From Simmondsia chinensis (taxonomy: Eukaryota; Streptophyta; Magnoliopsida; Caryophyllales; Simmondsiaceae): 64,000 bases of DNA. Shown here one piece after another: positions 1 through 11,611 of the stretch. Position numbers and translations under genes: made by a program. The stretch is from positions 1,438,501 through 1,502,500 of the forward strand of contig JAGTTD010000008.1 in the NCBI GenBank assembly GCA_018398585.1, given 5' to 3'. Every line of letters starts with the position of its first letter. Position 1 is the stretch's first letter. Below the pieces are notes generated by a model. The model saw nothing but the letters and a program-made list of their open reading frames with translations. It did not search any database and was not told the DNA's origin.

Positions 1-418
1 ATAAATGATTTTTTTCGGTTGTTGATTTTCAATTTCTAGTTCTTTTTTTTCTAATATGACTGACTAAAAATAGAAAACAAAAACCCCAAAAAACATGTTT
101 TCAAAACCTGATTTTTAATTCTTAATAGAAACATTTATGTTAGAATATATGAGGTCTATTTGGTATTATTTTCTATTTATACTTTTTTTTTTAAGAATCT
201 AAAAACCACATTTCGAAAACAATCATTTTAGTTTTTTAGTTTTATGCTTCCAATTTTCGCTCAAACTAGAAAAAAAAAACTGAAAACAATAATTAAAAAC
301 TAGAGAAAATGATTCTAAAAACATGGTTTTTTGTTCTAAAAAATTAAAAACTGCAAACCGAAAATGATAAGAGAAAGCAGAAATGCAACAATCACATGTG
401 GAAGGTGTTATTATATAC
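1..418 (-). other. RBM48 intron, AT-rich
   Basis: This is the start of the intron after the last visible RBM48 exon (donor GTATAT at 417-418 on the minus strand). It is A/T-rich with partly self-complementary stretches resembling the decayed element at 29947-30730. I see no coding exon here. Confidence 0.6.
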
Positions 419-3400
419 CTTGGTGAGCGTCTCCCTGACCCTTTGAACAGTTGCATTCATGGACTGCGATGGGAAGTAATCCTGGCCGCCGTAACGTAAT
501 AAATATTGAGTTAGCCATTATGCGATTGGTCTTTATACAATTTGTAAAAGCTTCTGTAATGTACATATACATATATACATATACATATACATATCTAGAT
601 CTATCTATATATATTGTGAGTTATTAATACAACAACAATAACAACAACAACAACAACAACAACAGTCCCAGTGCCCTGCGGCTCCTGCAGAAAGCAGGGT
701 CTGGGAGGGGTGATGTACGCAGCCTTACCCCTTCCGGCTAGAAAGGAGACTGTTTCCGGGGACCCCCATTCTGAAGTAGTTGAGTGCCAGATAAAAATTA
801 TGATCACAAAAATTATTACTGTCAGAGTAATGAAGTGATTTGCAAAAAAATGAGAGCCAAAAATTGTCTTGGAAATAACGATCTTACTCTGACAATAATA
901 ATTTTTCCCCGATAATAACATTACCCTATATATATATTGTGTTTTATGGGTTAAATGTATTTGTAAATGCATTTATGTATTAAAAACTACCAAATTGGTA
1001 TAGGAGTCGAAAGGCGTATGGTTGGTCATTCAATTTCTTGAAATATAAGATGTAAAAACAACTTATGTTTTTTTATAAACGAAAACACAAAGTGTGACCG
1101 TAAACTGCAATCTGATTGTAATACCTCAATAGAAACGGCATATACAATCTCACAAGACTAGTACACGGGACTAAGGGAGAACACAAGCAAAGTATTTTTA
1201 AGTATCGGCTCTATAATTCTGAATATGATTAAAAGGAGACATTAGGATACAAAGTGTTGAACACTAACTGCTAAGGACTCCATATGTGAGCGTCTAATTC
1301 AATCCCACATAGGAGTTCTGAGAGAGAAGATATCATTATATAAGTCTAGTGAATTAGTCCACTTAATACTAACTGGTTTTAGGATGAAACCTCACTTAGG
1401 CTTATATGCGGATCTCAAGTACTTTAACTCTGTGGTCGGGCTTAAAAGCCAGGTTAAATTTAACACTAACAAAAATTGAAGCGTTTTTCCCACTAAGTGT
1501 GCTTACACTAAGACATTGAAAACACCAACTTCTGCAGGGGCCCAATTTTCCTGGAGTAATCTCAAAACATTTTACAACTGTTAATTAATACATTTATCGA
1601 TGTGCATATTGGGTGTTCATTAGTCCAAACACAGACAAGACCAGACTCTGAAGTACACCAAAGACGTTAAAAATCTAAATGTCAACGAGTACTTAACACT
1701 TAAAAGATGTTCATTACTCTAAACTTGAACAGGGCGGGATTCTAGACGAGTAAAGGTCCAAATCAAAGGCTAGGGACTAGAAGAACTAGCCCCGTTATGG
1801 TCCAGGCGGCCTTTGAGCATTCCTATTTGCATAAATAAGTTTTACCATATGAACATGAAATCCTGTAATGAATTCTTTAGATACCAATATATGACACTGA
1901 AAATTACCTGGTCAGAAGATACCCTTGTAATTGATGAATGATTGGCTTGAGAATCCCTGGAAAACACACACACAACTTAATCTCCTTGTAGTTTCAATCC
2001 AAATTAATATATTTCATCGACAAAATCAAACATTAGAAGAAAATATACCATCTCTGACTAGCGTTTACTTGCTCGGAAACAGCTGATGATGATGATTCGT
2101 CGAATGTCGGATCGATTCTATCCCTCTGGTATTGGATTCCGCTGCATCTTGAGCTACTAGCTGAGACAATGAAATATGTTAATTATCAAGGACGTTAGAT
2201 TTTAAATATAGCGGAGAACAACTTCGTATTTAGTGGCAGAGCCACATGAGGCAAGGTCAGTCCCGAGACTTTAGAGGCCCTAAGGTTCGATTGGCAGGCC
2301 CTTTTCCATAACGGAGAAGTCTAGATCTACTCAGGCACATCAAATAATCCAATATATATTATAATATAGGCTAATACGTGGTTATTTATATTATATATGT
2401 ACATATACATTTATAATGGATTATACATAGATTGTTATTTCTTTAATTATGAATGATGATACGTGTTAAAGCAAATTCATAGTATAATTAATTTTCAAAA
2501 GAGACTCTTAACAAAGTAGTTGGGGTCTTGACCAGCCCTAACATGAGGCGAGTGCGGGCCACATTTAAGTCTCAAAATAACTCCAGGTATGTTACATAAT
2601 ATTTACTAATAATATGCTGATAAATGCCCTATTACCCATAAAATATAATACTTCCAATGGCCATCAATAAGAAAAACAAAATAAGGAAAAAGTATGTGAT
2701 CTTGGAATCACATATTGAATACATTTAAGTTTTATGTTAGTTGTACTATGTTGTCAAGTTATTTTTCAACTACTAATCCACTTAGTTGCCCCCTTGCGAC
2801 TCCGGATCCTAGCTTCGCCACTGCTCATATTTGCTCTATAGCAAAAATTCACAACTAAGACGGGAATAAACTTACATTTCAACCGAGCAAGAACTTCCTT
2901 GCTCCTGACGTCCAACTTCTCTTTAGTGTCGGATAGACTCTCGTAATCGGGAGCATATGAGACCTGCAGCCGATTCCCAAGGAAAACAGACTCATCTAGT
3001 TTTCTTTTAGCGAACCTATAGCAAATAAGAGTAACACATTACTGAAATTTTCAGTTAAATATTCGTCTTCTAATTAATAAATTTATTATAGCAATAACAG
3101 ATTCATATAAGAGTTCTTGATACTAGGACGAACCAAACAAAAAATCAACTATGTTTACTCTGAACATCGAGAGAGCTAGAGAAATCACCTGGCGTTGCTT
3201 ATGTGATGAAATTTGATCCAGTAAACATCAGTGTATGGCTCACAGTCTTCTGCGTCCATAGGTTTGCACCTACATGAGATGAAAATGTTAACGGTTAGTA
3301 TTAGCTCTAACTCAAATAGCTCGGCTTGGTAACAAGATCAACTTGATAGCAAGCTCAGTTTGATGATGAGCTTGACTTGGATCATGACTCCATTAGGCTA

Positions 3401-4695
3401 ACAGGCTGAGTATTGAACACGCTAATATCTTTTTAATCGAGTTCGAATACAGGTTCGAATACAAGGAAGCAATTACAAAGAAATTAGCAGAAATCGATCA
3501 ATTACTAGAATTTCTTCCATCAAAAAACAGAAAATGAACCAAAATTGAATAAATAGAATTATGGTAAATTACATATTAGTACCTAAGGTTTGGTGTGCTA
3601 ATTTTTTAATCCACAAACTTTGAGATATAACCTTTTAGTCTAAAGATTACATGTATTTAATAAAGTACTCCAATCAACAGTGTGAAAGGGCGTAAAACTT
3701 CCATTATTTGTTGATAAATCCACCATTCCCTCGCTATTCCCCTCATCCTACAAGTAAACCGTAATTTTGTAACATGGCTAAGGGAAAAGCGGTGGAAGAG
3801 GGGACTATTTTGCACCCTTACACACCGCTATTTGGACATTTATCAAATACATGTAACTTTTTAGATTTAAAATCATTACAAAAAATTTGTGCACTAAACA
3901 TCAAACTGTTAATGAAACAACTTTCCCAAAAGCTAAAGCTAGTGGGTTTTAGCCTAAGAATGGTGTCATACTCTAACATGCCCCCTCACGGTAACATGCC
4001 TCCTCACACAAATGCCAATTAGGCTTGAAGCTTGAATATTACACAAAACCTCCCATACCTTATGCTTGAAACATATTACTATTTCGAGTAGGGGTTGTTC
4101 GGATTCGAACTCATAACCTCTTGGTCAATAAAGCTCCGATACCATATCAAAGAACCAACTTTCCCAGTAACTTAAGCTGATGGGTTGCAATCCAAGATTG
4201 ATTTTATACTTTGTTAAGAACTTCACATGTAAATCTAATATGAATCCCACCGAGGAGTTGTGAAAATGAAGAGACCAAATAAGCCTAGTTGGTTACTCCA
4301 CCTAATGCCAATTGGTTTTAGAATGAAATTTCACAGCTCATATGGGGGAACTCATATATTCCAACTTTGTGAGTCAAGCCTAAGCGTCGAAATTTAGCAT
4401 ACTCTAACACAAACTTCGTAGTACTAATACGTAATTTACCCTAGAATTTACATACTCTTCAACTTCTCCATAAGTAGCAAACAATTGCTTCAGTTCATCC
4501 CCGCACCCTAACGCCGGAACATTCCTCACAATCAAATACCTGCCATTACACAACACTATTATAAATTTTCAAAATTAAACCAGAAAAATAGCAAAATTTA
4601 CAGAAATTACAGTAAAAATGGAAGAGCGCAAACTTGGATTCATCGCAGACAGTGTAAACTCGAATCGCAGGAGGTTCGTCCTTGTACCGCCGCAT
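419..4695 (-). CDS. RBM48: RBM48, RNA-binding protein 48 (3' end beyond window)
   Basis: Seven coding exons on the minus strand, in order: 4634-4695, 4456-4539, 3189-3269, 2876-3015, 2049-2160, 1908-1956, 419-481. All junctions are GT-AG and the phases join without a stop, giving 197 residues. The start reads MRRYKDEPPAIRVYTVCDES, the known N-terminus of plant RBM48. An RRM follows, with an RNP2-like YLIVRNV near residue 22 and an RNP1-like VYWIKF near residue 67; then FAKRKLDES and the SYAPDYESLSDTKEKL segment. A serine-rich linker leads to DYFPSQSMNATVQRVRE, the conserved C-terminal motif. The last exon and stop lie to the left of base 1. Plant RBM48 acts with the minor (U12) spliceosome in the nucleus; this is family knowledge. 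Introns are swollen by transposons at 2231-2823 and 3561-4441. Identification is strong; exons 5 and 6 are the least certain. Confidence 0.9.
650..780 (-). mobile_element. SINE of the shared-tail group
   Basis: On the minus strand this reads GGGGGTCCCCGGAAACAG, then GGTAAGGCTGCGTACATCA, then GCAGGAGCCGCAGGGCACTGGGACTG and a run of TTG triplets. That is the common 3' tail of the SINE group in this window. No 5S head is present and I found no clear target duplication. It lies in an RBM48 intron. Confidence 0.8.
782..930. repeat. Foldback repeat, ACTCTGACAATAATA family
   Basis: The ends are mutually inverted: AAAATTATTACTGTCAGAGTAA on the left and TTACTCTGACAATAATAATTTT on the right, around a loop. 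The same motif recurs at 47545-47940 and in weaker form near 48240-48360. The class is unknown; it may be a MITE. Confidence 0.5.
1256..1472 (+). repeat. LTR-like interspersed repeat
   Basis: The sequence runs from TGTTGAACACTAAC to TTTAACACTAACA, so it has TG...CA ends. It carries the phrase ACTTAATACTAACTGGTTTTAGGATG. Related copies lie at 4216-4411, 13215-13560, 17740-17960 (minus), 27880-28045 and 53605-53760 (minus). A solo LTR or TRIM-type origin is likely but not shown. Confidence 0.5.
2231..2823. mobile_element. Non-autonomous hAT-like element
   Basis: The terminal inverted repeats are TAGTGGCAGAGCC on the left and TTCGCCACTG on the right. The flanking 8-mers are TTCGTATT and CTCATATT, six of eight identical, which fits a decayed hAT duplication. 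No transposase frame is seen. It lies in the RBM48 intron between exons 4 and 5. Confidence 0.55.
3310..3480. repeat. Degenerate AGCTC-rich foldback repeat
   Basis: Repeated GAGCT/AGCTC words (AGCTCGGCTTGG, GCAAGCTCAGTTTG, GATGAGCTTGACTTGG) resemble the family best seen at 6875-7289. The ends are not clear. It lies inside an RBM48 intron. Confidence 0.4.
3561..4441. mobile_element. Foldback element with AGGGTAAATTACATATTAG ends and nested repeats
   Basis: The left end reads ATGGTAAATTACATATTAGT and the right end is its inverted match, ACTAATACGTAATTTACC. The 7-mer TAGAATT flanks both sides (3554-3560 and 4442-4448). Inside are a minus-strand copy of the tRNA-like repeat seen at 11946-12440 (about 3880-4200) and an LTR-like copy (4216-4411), so this is a nest. 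Sister elements lie at 36842-37131 and, half-deleted, at 55870-56010. Confidence 0.55.
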
Positions 4696-5145
4696 TTTCC
4701 CCCTTCCTTTCACAAAACCCTAGACAGCGACAATGAGCTTCACAAAATGAGAGGCTTCGATATTCTCCTCTGTAAATCAAACGACAACGTTTGTTGTCGT
4801 TCCCACGGGCTGTGGCGGTGGCGGTGGCGGCGGCGATCTGCCGGCGCTTGGTGTTGAGAATAGTTGGGCGGTGGAAGGGAAGAAAAGGGGAGGGGGGAAG
4901 AAGTACACGAGCTAACGTTGCGTTTTGAGGTAGTTTTCTATTGACTTTATCCCTGTACACTGCGTTTTGCAATTTCCAAGTTTCCCCTTTCCATACTATG
5001 CCTTTTTATTTTGACTTTTTAGAGTATTTATTTGACTACAACATATTCAGTACCTTAAGAGCTCCCACATAATCAGAGTCTAGACTATTCATTTGGCTAT
5101 TTAAAATAATTTCTACAATTACAAGGCAAAATTTTTAGGGACTAA

Positions 5146-5747
5146 GGCCTCGTTTGGTTATCAAAAAAATTAAATTCCTACAGGAAGTCATACTTTCTAG
5201 GAATTTACTTCCCTTATCAACTTCCCATAAAGTAGTATAAAAGTATTTGGCTGCCTCTGTGGAAAATAGAACTTCTTAAGAATTCAATTCCTATATTTTA
5301 TTTGGTTGACATAATATTTTTCATAAAATACAATTAAAATGATTATTATGCCCATATTCAATCTTCTGGCATCATTGATATAAAAAGTAATGGGTAAACC
5401 TATCATAATTACAAATTACAGGGGCAGAATTATTATATTGATTAAAAGGCATGAAGAAAGTAGAATTTATCTGGAGGTTAGGTAAGTTATCTTCTGGCAT
5501 CATAGATTAATACCCCGATATTTTTAAAAATAATAAAAAGGAATCTAACCTTTGAAATTATTAAAAAGGCCTATGAGGTTTTATATTTATATTTTAATAC
5601 CCCGTTATTTTGAAGCAATTGGAGCTTACTTAGTAATTCCAACTTTCCACATGCTACTTATTTCTCACATACCAAGCAAGACGTAAAAACGACACTTTTC
5701 ATGAATTAAAACTTCCCTCGTCTACTTCCCCCATACCAAATGAGGCC
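5146..5747. mobile_element. PIF/Harbinger-like MITE
   Basis: The ends are GGCCTCGTTTGGT and its inverted match ACCAAATGAGGCC, flanked on both sides by the trinucleotide TAA, as expected for PIF/Harbinger elements. It has no transposase. A fragment of the element family at 5853-6385 is embedded around 5500-5590. Confidence 0.75.
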
Positions 5748-5852
5748 TAAATTTATCTATGTTGAAAACTATTCTTAATTTACATGTCAAATATACATGA
5801 TAGGAAATATTAAATCATGAGAAGGAGATTATTCATACTAGAATTGTTTTTT

Positions 5853-6385
5853 GAGTTATTTATATTTTAGTATCCTGATATTTTTAAAAATAATAAAAAG
5901 AATTCTAACCTTTGGAATTATTAAAAAGGCCCATGAGGTTTTATCGTATTAATAAAAAAAACTTATAAGGTTTTGTTATATTAAAAAAAAGTCCATTTTC
6001 CGGAGTTAGAACGTCATTTTTTGTCGATAGAGCTGAAGTACCAACTGCTTTTTCATTAATATTACAGTAAAATAACAGACATACCCATCAATAACCAATA
6101 TTTTAAGACAAATTAAGTGAAAATAGATGATTTTTATATATTACAACATCTCAAATTTTGTGCTAATAACGAAAGAATCAGAGTATTGAAAGGTAACTTT
6201 TATCGTTTTACTGTAGCAAAAATAAAAAGAAGTTGCCATGTCAGCTCTGTCAATGGAAGATGGCATTATCACGTTACAAAGGGGCCTTTTTATTATTCTA
6301 ATAAAAACTTAGTGTCCTTTTAATTAATTGAAAAAGGCCAGAATCCTTTTTATTATTTCTAAAAATACCTGGTACTAAATAACTC
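5853..6385. mobile_element. Mutator-like foldback element, GAGTTATTTA ends
   Basis: Long inverted ends start GAGTTATTTA on both sides and contain the repeated phrase AATAATAAAAAGG. The 9-mer TTGTTTTTT directly flanks both ends (5844-5852 and 6386-6394), the duplication length typical of Mutator-like elements. The flank is T-rich, so chance agreement is possible. There is no transposase. Confidence 0.65.
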
Positions 6386-6460
6386 TTGTTTTTTTCCTCA
6401 AATTATTTAAAATTGGGTAAAAAATTGATTATTTGAATTATGTACATTAGAATTGATTAT

Positions 6461-6720
6461 TTTACCCAAGAGGGTACCAACCCGCAAGCACTAGATTTTA
6501 TTAAAACTCTGAAGTTAAGCGTGCTTTGGTAAGAGTAGTACCAAGATGGGTGACCTCCTGGGAAATCCTCGTGTTGCACCCCTCAGATTGGGGGTTCTCG
6601 AAAACAGCATCTCTTCAGGATAGCACCCTGAAAGGGAAAGGCTGCGTACATCCACCCCCCAGATCCTGCTTACACAGGAGTCCTTAAGGCACTGAGAATG
6701 TTGCTTTTGCTTTAAAATAG
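6461..6720 (+). mobile_element. 5S-headed SINE
   Basis: The first about 115 bases match plant 5S rRNA with decay, including GAAGTTAAGCGTGCTT, GAGTAGTACCAAGATGGG and TCCTCGTGTTGCACCCCT. The tail follows (GAAAACAGC, AAGGCTGCGTACATCCA, GGCACTGAGAATGTTGC) and ends T-rich. No convincing target duplication was found. This is not a 5S gene: the head is mutated and fused to a SINE tail. Confidence 0.85.
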
Positions 6721-6874
6721 TTTTTTTTTTTTAATTTTTTAATTTTAACATGGATATTAAATTAAATAGAAACTGTAATCAAATGCTTGAGGGCTTTGGT
6801 AAGAGGTCTTATATTACACGTCTAAGCGTGACTGATTGTGTTATTATTTTGTTTAAAAAAAAGTTGACATACAA

Positions 6875-7289
6875 TAGGAATGTATTTGAGCCAAGCCGAG
6901 CTTGAGCCTACCAAGCTCTAGGCTCGGCTCGTTACCATTAAGTTCAGCTCGAGCTTGGCTAGAAGCTCGCCGAGCTTTAAAAGTTGAAACTCAAGCTCGG
7001 CTCGACTCGACTCGATCTAAGCTCAGCAAGCTTCGCATTCAGCTTGCAATATTTCGACTCATTTAAGCTCAATATAGGCTTGTTTGGGCTCGTTTAAGCT
7101 CGGGCTCGACTCATTTAGGCTCCAATATAGCTCCATTAAGCAATATTTAAGTAAAGATACCATAATAAAAAAGGCTCGTTTAGACTCGCGAGCCTACGAG
7201 CTCAAGCTCAGCTCGATATCGAGCTTAAAGCGAGCCAAACTTTTCGAGCTTTACCTCGCAAGCCGACTCAGCTCATTTACACTCTATTA
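6875..7289. mobile_element. AGCTC-rich hAT-like MITE
   Basis: The ends are TAGGAATGTATTTGAGC and the inverted GCTCATTTACACTCTATTA, forms of the consensus TAGGGGTGTAAATGAGC. The interior is packed with GAGCTCG/AGCTTG words that can fold on themselves. It is one of the clearer members of a family with about sixteen copies here. Confidence 0.7.
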
Positions 7290-7728
7290 ATCACGCAAAA
7301 AGGCCGTGACAGTACTGAAAATTTGAGAAACCAAGTTGAAAAGTCTACATTCAACAAGATTTATAATATATGAGGAGCAACTCAAGGGACCACATTGGAT
7401 AAACAAAGCCTTAATTGTCGGTCCTAATGAATAGCAAAGACATATGACCCATGTGCTAATTACGCATGGTTTCCAATTGGATAGTAAAATTTGGTCATCC
7501 TATCGCTTCAATAGTTCAGTGGTCCTTGATACTTAGTTTGAATCGAGAGTCTATTGTTTTAAAAGCACGTTAGACAGAGCCCTTCCTAGGAGACTCGTTT
7601 AATGCTCTTTTCTTTTACCACTGTGAAAAAAATGTGCTTATTGCACACCTAAACACTACTAAATTCTGGTAGTAAATTGCTTTTGTAACATATATGCACT
7701 AATGCTAATAACTAGATATACAATAGTA

Positions 7729-7932
7729 CCCACCAGGGTCTTGCCTCAGTAGTAGGAGGCAAGTGAGAGCATAGAGTGTTGCTTTAAGCCACAAGGTCCG
7801 GAGTTCGATTCCCCCCTTAAACCTCTCCCTAAGGAATCCTTGACTTAATTAACTCTTGTGGTGTGTGGTTCGCTGCATGGGCCAAGGTTTATTGGGTAAC
7901 CAGGTTCCTTTTTGGCAAAAAAAAATAAAAAA
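7729..7932 (+). mobile_element. tRNA-derived SINE with poly(A) tail
   Basis: An A-box-like GCCTCAGTAGTAGG near 7743 and a good B box, GTTCGATTC at 7803-7811, indicate a tRNA-derived pol III promoter. The 3' end is A-rich. Flanking copies TACAATAGTA (7719-7728) and TACAATACTA (7933-7942) form a 10-bp duplication with one mismatch. This family is unrelated to the TTG-tailed SINEs. Confidence 0.75.
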
Positions 7933-8183
7933 TACAATACTATATAAGCCTTAGTAAATACAAAAATATAAAATACGAACTTGAGTAATTACTTCGAAAG
8001 ATACCCGTAAACCAACAATAATGCAAGGAGTGCAAATGCTGTAATGTCCTGTTTGTCATCACTGTGAAAAAACTATTTTTTTTATTTTTATAAACACTTT
8101 TATAGAAGTCATTTTGTAAAAAGTGTTTGTTCAACTTTTCCACACCCCTTTGAAACCAGAAATCAACAATAACAATAATCTAA

Positions 8184-8569
8184 GGCCTCATTTGGTATGC
8201 GGGAAGTAGATATTCATGAGAAGTACGAATTTTGGTTCTTGTTTAGCTGGCAAGAAGTAGGAAATGCGGGAAGTGGAAATTGCTTAGCAATTTCCAATTC
8301 TTTCGTAATGCGGCAAATAACTTACCTACCTACCCCACCCAAGGTAAGTTCTAATTCCTTCATTTTTAACTAATCATACCAAGGAAGTTCTATTTCCCAT
8401 CCTGGCATCCAAAAGAAAATATGAATGACCATTTTGAACAAAAGAAAAGATAAGGGACTAATATGAATAAACTTAAAAAGTTGAGAGGCCAATTTGAACA
8501 AAGTTATAAAGATGAGGGACAAATTTGAACGAACTTAAAAAAATAAGGGACCGATGGTGTAAATAACTC
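8184..8569. mobile_element. Truncated PIF-like MITE joined to half a foldback element
   Basis: The left part starts GGCCTCATTTGGTATGCGGG after TAA, like the element at 5146, and its mirrored right arm stops near 8414. The rest (about 8427-8569) is the right half only of the GAGTTATTTA family, ending GTGTAAATAACTC. Each lacks one terminus, so this is a deletion or nested-insertion scar. Confidence 0.5.
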
Positions 8570-9350
8570 CATTGTAGGCTAAGTAAAGTTTGTATGGATG
8601 AAGCCTTGGATGCTTAGAAACCAAGTAGTTGAATGTGTTGTGGTTGTCTTCATGATGGTTAAGGGTAGTTGTTTCACCTCCTTTTTCTTCCTTCCTTATC
8701 CTATTTAGAATAAGGCTAAGTAAAAATTGACACGACATAATAACATAGCTAAAATACAATGCATTATTGCAAAAAGCCCAAATAAAACATGATGACACTC
8801 GATTTTGGCTCAAACTTTAACCGATCGATAAATTTTGAGCAAATTGATCTGAACTAAGGTTCGCTTTCCCTGTCCCTTAATGGGATCATGAACTAGGAAA
8901 CCATTATGTTTTTCTTTCAAAAGGCAAAAGAGACCAAATTAATATGACTTACCAAGACGTCACTTGTCCTAATACTATACAGGATAGTGGGGTTTGGATT
9001 TGAAACTCATCTCTCCCCTCCTCCAAATACTAGTAGTCGTACTCTCAGGTTAATGCTGTACCTCCTTACTGTTGTAAAAGAGAAACTTTGATCTAATAAC
9101 TTCGGAATTCAGATAAAATATGATACCTATATTTTTGTTGGAAAATATGATAAAATAATAATCAAATAGACAATAATAGTATGGACAAAATTCTACCAAT
9201 CAAGAACAAACAATAAAACATAAATAATAATAGAAACATCAGAAAGAATTTAGAAAGCCTTTATTCGGTTAATGCACGCAACAACGCTCTCTTTGTAAAG
9301 GAAATCTCCCTCGTGCATTGATATTCGAACTTGAATGTACCTTTTTCTAG
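8570..9350. other. Spacer without recognised genes
   Basis: The sequence is AT-rich and no frame looks coding. Around 8990-9070 there is a decayed copy of a short repeat also found near 33950-34060 (shared phrase CTCATCTCTCCCCT and GTACCTCCTTAC). Confidence 0.5.
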
Positions 9351-9379
9351 GATTCAACAACTAGTTGGACATATATCTC

Positions 9380-9634
9380 AAAGCAAAGCAAAAGCAACAT
9401 TCCCAGTGCCTCAAAGGCTCCCGCCTAAGCAGAGTCTGGGGGGTGGATGTACGCAGCCTTCCCCCTTTAAGGTGCTACCCTAAAGAGAGGCTGTTTCCGA
9501 TAACCCCTAACCTAAGAGGTGCAACACGAGGACTTCCCAGGAGGTCACTCATCTTGGTACTACTCTTACCCAAACATGCTTAATTTCGGAGTTCTAATAG
9601 GATTCCGTGTTTGCGTGTTGGTACCCTCTTAGGT
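9380..9634 (-). mobile_element. 5S-headed SINE with clear target-site duplication
   Basis: On the minus strand it runs from the 5S-like head (AGGGTACCAACACGCAA, CCGAAATTAAGCATG, AGTAGTACCAAGATGAG, CTCGTGTTGCACCTCT) into the shared tail, ending TGTTGCTTTTGCTTTGC. The host sequence GATTCAACAACTAGTTGGA lies on both sides (9351-9369 and 9635-9653) and the match continues as ATATATCTC after one extra base. A duplication this long indicates target-primed reverse transcription, not an LTR element. Confidence 0.92.
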
Positions 9635-10414
9635 GATTCAACAACTAGTTGGAATATATCTCGAAACACAATTACCATAACTCAAAGTTTAGAGAAAAAG
9701 GGAGAAAAAAAGTGTAAAACAGTGAAACCCCCGTCATACTGCGGCTGCTAGCACAGCCGTGTAGGCTTCTTTTTTCTTTTTTGTTTAATGATGGACCAAA
9801 AGTGCATAACAAACTATCAGAACAGAAACCTACCCAAAAATATTTGCTGACATGGTGATATATAAGGTTTCAAGTAAACCTTGTTACGAAAATTCAATAA
9901 AACAAGTACAAAAAACAACGGCTTCAAGATGTGTAACGAACTATTTTCCTTAAAACTTATTTCGTCCTTATCGAAATCGTTCCGGGATACAACGAAACGC
10001 AAACCACAAAGTGAGAATGAGTGTAGAGAGAATAGATTTGTGATATTGAAGAACAAGAGAATGATAAAATGTTGTTTTTTTTCTTTTGAACACTAATAAA
10101 ACGCTGTTTAATTCTTCTAATCTTAAGAATGAAAGGGGTATTTATAGTTTTCCAAATGTCTCTTGGAAGAAACGCATCTCTTCACATGAAAAGGCACACC
10201 ATTTCACAAAAGGGACAAAAAAACTACCTTTTTTATTTATTTTGAAAATACACCAATAAACTCTCCATAATGTTGTAGTTCTTTTTTATCTTGAGAATAG
10301 AATCACATGGTTTCCATTAAAAAAGAAAAAAAATGAATCACAATGTCCTGAAATTTCTTTTTTTTTTTTTTTTTTTTTTTTTTTTGTGCAGATGTAATGA
10401 GGTACTTTAAAGGT

Positions 10415-10540
10415 TAGAGGCCCTTCCGAAACAGCTTCTTTACAGGGTAGCACCTATAGAGGTAAGGCTGCGTACATCGTACCCTTCAAAACCCTACCCT
10501 GGCAGGAGCCTCTTTAAGGCACTAGGTTTGCTTGTTTGTT
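10415..10540 (+). mobile_element. SINE of the shared-tail group
   Basis: It contains TTCCGAAACAGCTTC, GTAAGGCTGCGTACATCG and GGCACTAGGTTTGC, the common tail, without a 5S head. It lies just after a run of about 25 T. The boundaries are approximate. Confidence 0.7.
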
Positions 10541-11500
10541 AGAGGTAAGGTGGTATAATAATATCGTAATAAGAGCCACAAACATTCTGGGAGGTAGATA
10601 TGAACTTTGCACATAAAACCTCATGTTTGAAGATAGACAGTCTAACCACTATACCAAACACAACAGCTTATCCTTCAATATTTGTTGCATCAACAATTTT
10701 TAATATATATAGTTTCGAGTAAACCCTCCATAAAATAAGAATCACATGGTAACCTTACAATATTTTTTGCGTGAACCATTTTTAAGATATTGTACGTAAT
10801 TTCAGTAAAAATCTTCTTTGAAAATATTGTACAAAATAAATAATTTTTAAATTGAAGTATAAAATCTATGATTTTTCAAACAATTTTATCATATTTTTTA
10901 AAACAAACACAAACCTAATCTGGTGCATTCCTGTACTTGGTCTGTGGCTCAAACAATTAATTTTCTTTAAAGTTGATTGCCTGATACATGTGAAAGGCTC
11001 CCTTCCTCTGTTCTTCCTTTGCATAACTTCACAACAACAACAAATGCGAAAATGCTTTTCCTCCATTGAGGGAAAATCGAATTCCCTCAACGAAAGAAGA
11101 GAACATTTTCCTTCATAATAGCAAAAATGTTTTCTATAGTTGTCTAATATCATATGTTTCACCTCAACTTCAACTTGACTAGACATAAATCTCATACAAA
11201 TATATAGAATAAAACTATTTCCTTCAGTTAGAAAGATAGAAATTTTTGAAGTTGGAGCGAAAATGAAGACAAATCCCCTCACCTTCTTGACTACAAACAG
11301 TGGGACTGTTAGTTTTAAGAGTAAAGCAAGCATCTATAAAAAGTTAAAATTTCACTTATACGTGAAGTGTAGGCATGTAGAAAGCTCAAAAAAAAAAAAA
11401 AATTAAATAAATAAAAAATTGTAGAAAGCTCATATTTGCTTCATGTCCTTTCAAGTCAAGCCATATTTCCCACAAATCTCCCCTTCATTTTCACTGCTAA
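10541..11500. other. Spacer upstream of the polygalacturonase gene
   Basis: No gene is seen. The stretch 10560-10690 is a short interspersed repeat also present at 15030-15145 (shared phrase CTAACCACTATAC). The rest is AT-rich and should hold the gene's promoter. Confidence 0.5.
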
Positions 11501-11512
11501 TTCTATACATAC

Positions 11513-11519
11513 TATAAAT
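11513..11519 (+). promoter_or_regulatory. Candidate TATA box of the polygalacturonase gene
   Basis: TATAAAT lies 93 bases before the ATG at 11612. That would place a transcription start near 11545 with a leader of about 65 bases. It is inferred from position only. Confidence 0.45.
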
Positions 11520-11611
11520 CATAACCCAAAACACCCCATCTCCCTTCATAATTTACTGAAACTCAATATCCCTTTTGGGGAAAAAAAAAATTTAAGTAAA
11601 GCCCATAAAAA

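Noticed and set aside
601..972. 123-codon minus-strand frame with a run of valines
   Set aside because: The run comes from the TTG triplet tail of a SINE and the rest from another repeat; no protein similarity.
3774..4022. 82-codon plus-strand frame
   Set aside because: It lies in an RBM48 intron inside nested repeats and resembles no protein.
7801..7811. Functional tRNA gene
   Set aside because: The B box belongs to a 204-bp unit with a poly(A) tail and target duplication, so it is a tRNA-derived SINE; no cloverleaf is evident.
9380..9634. Cassandra-type LTR element carrying 5S sequence
   Set aside because: There is no LTR, primer-binding site or 5-bp duplication; the flanking duplication is about 19 bp or more, as for a SINE.
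10866..11333. 155-codon minus-strand frame upstream of the polygalacturonase gene
   Set aside because: Its composition (Phe/Lys/Arg rich, overlapping an open frame on the other strand) is typical of chance AT-rich frames; no family recognised.
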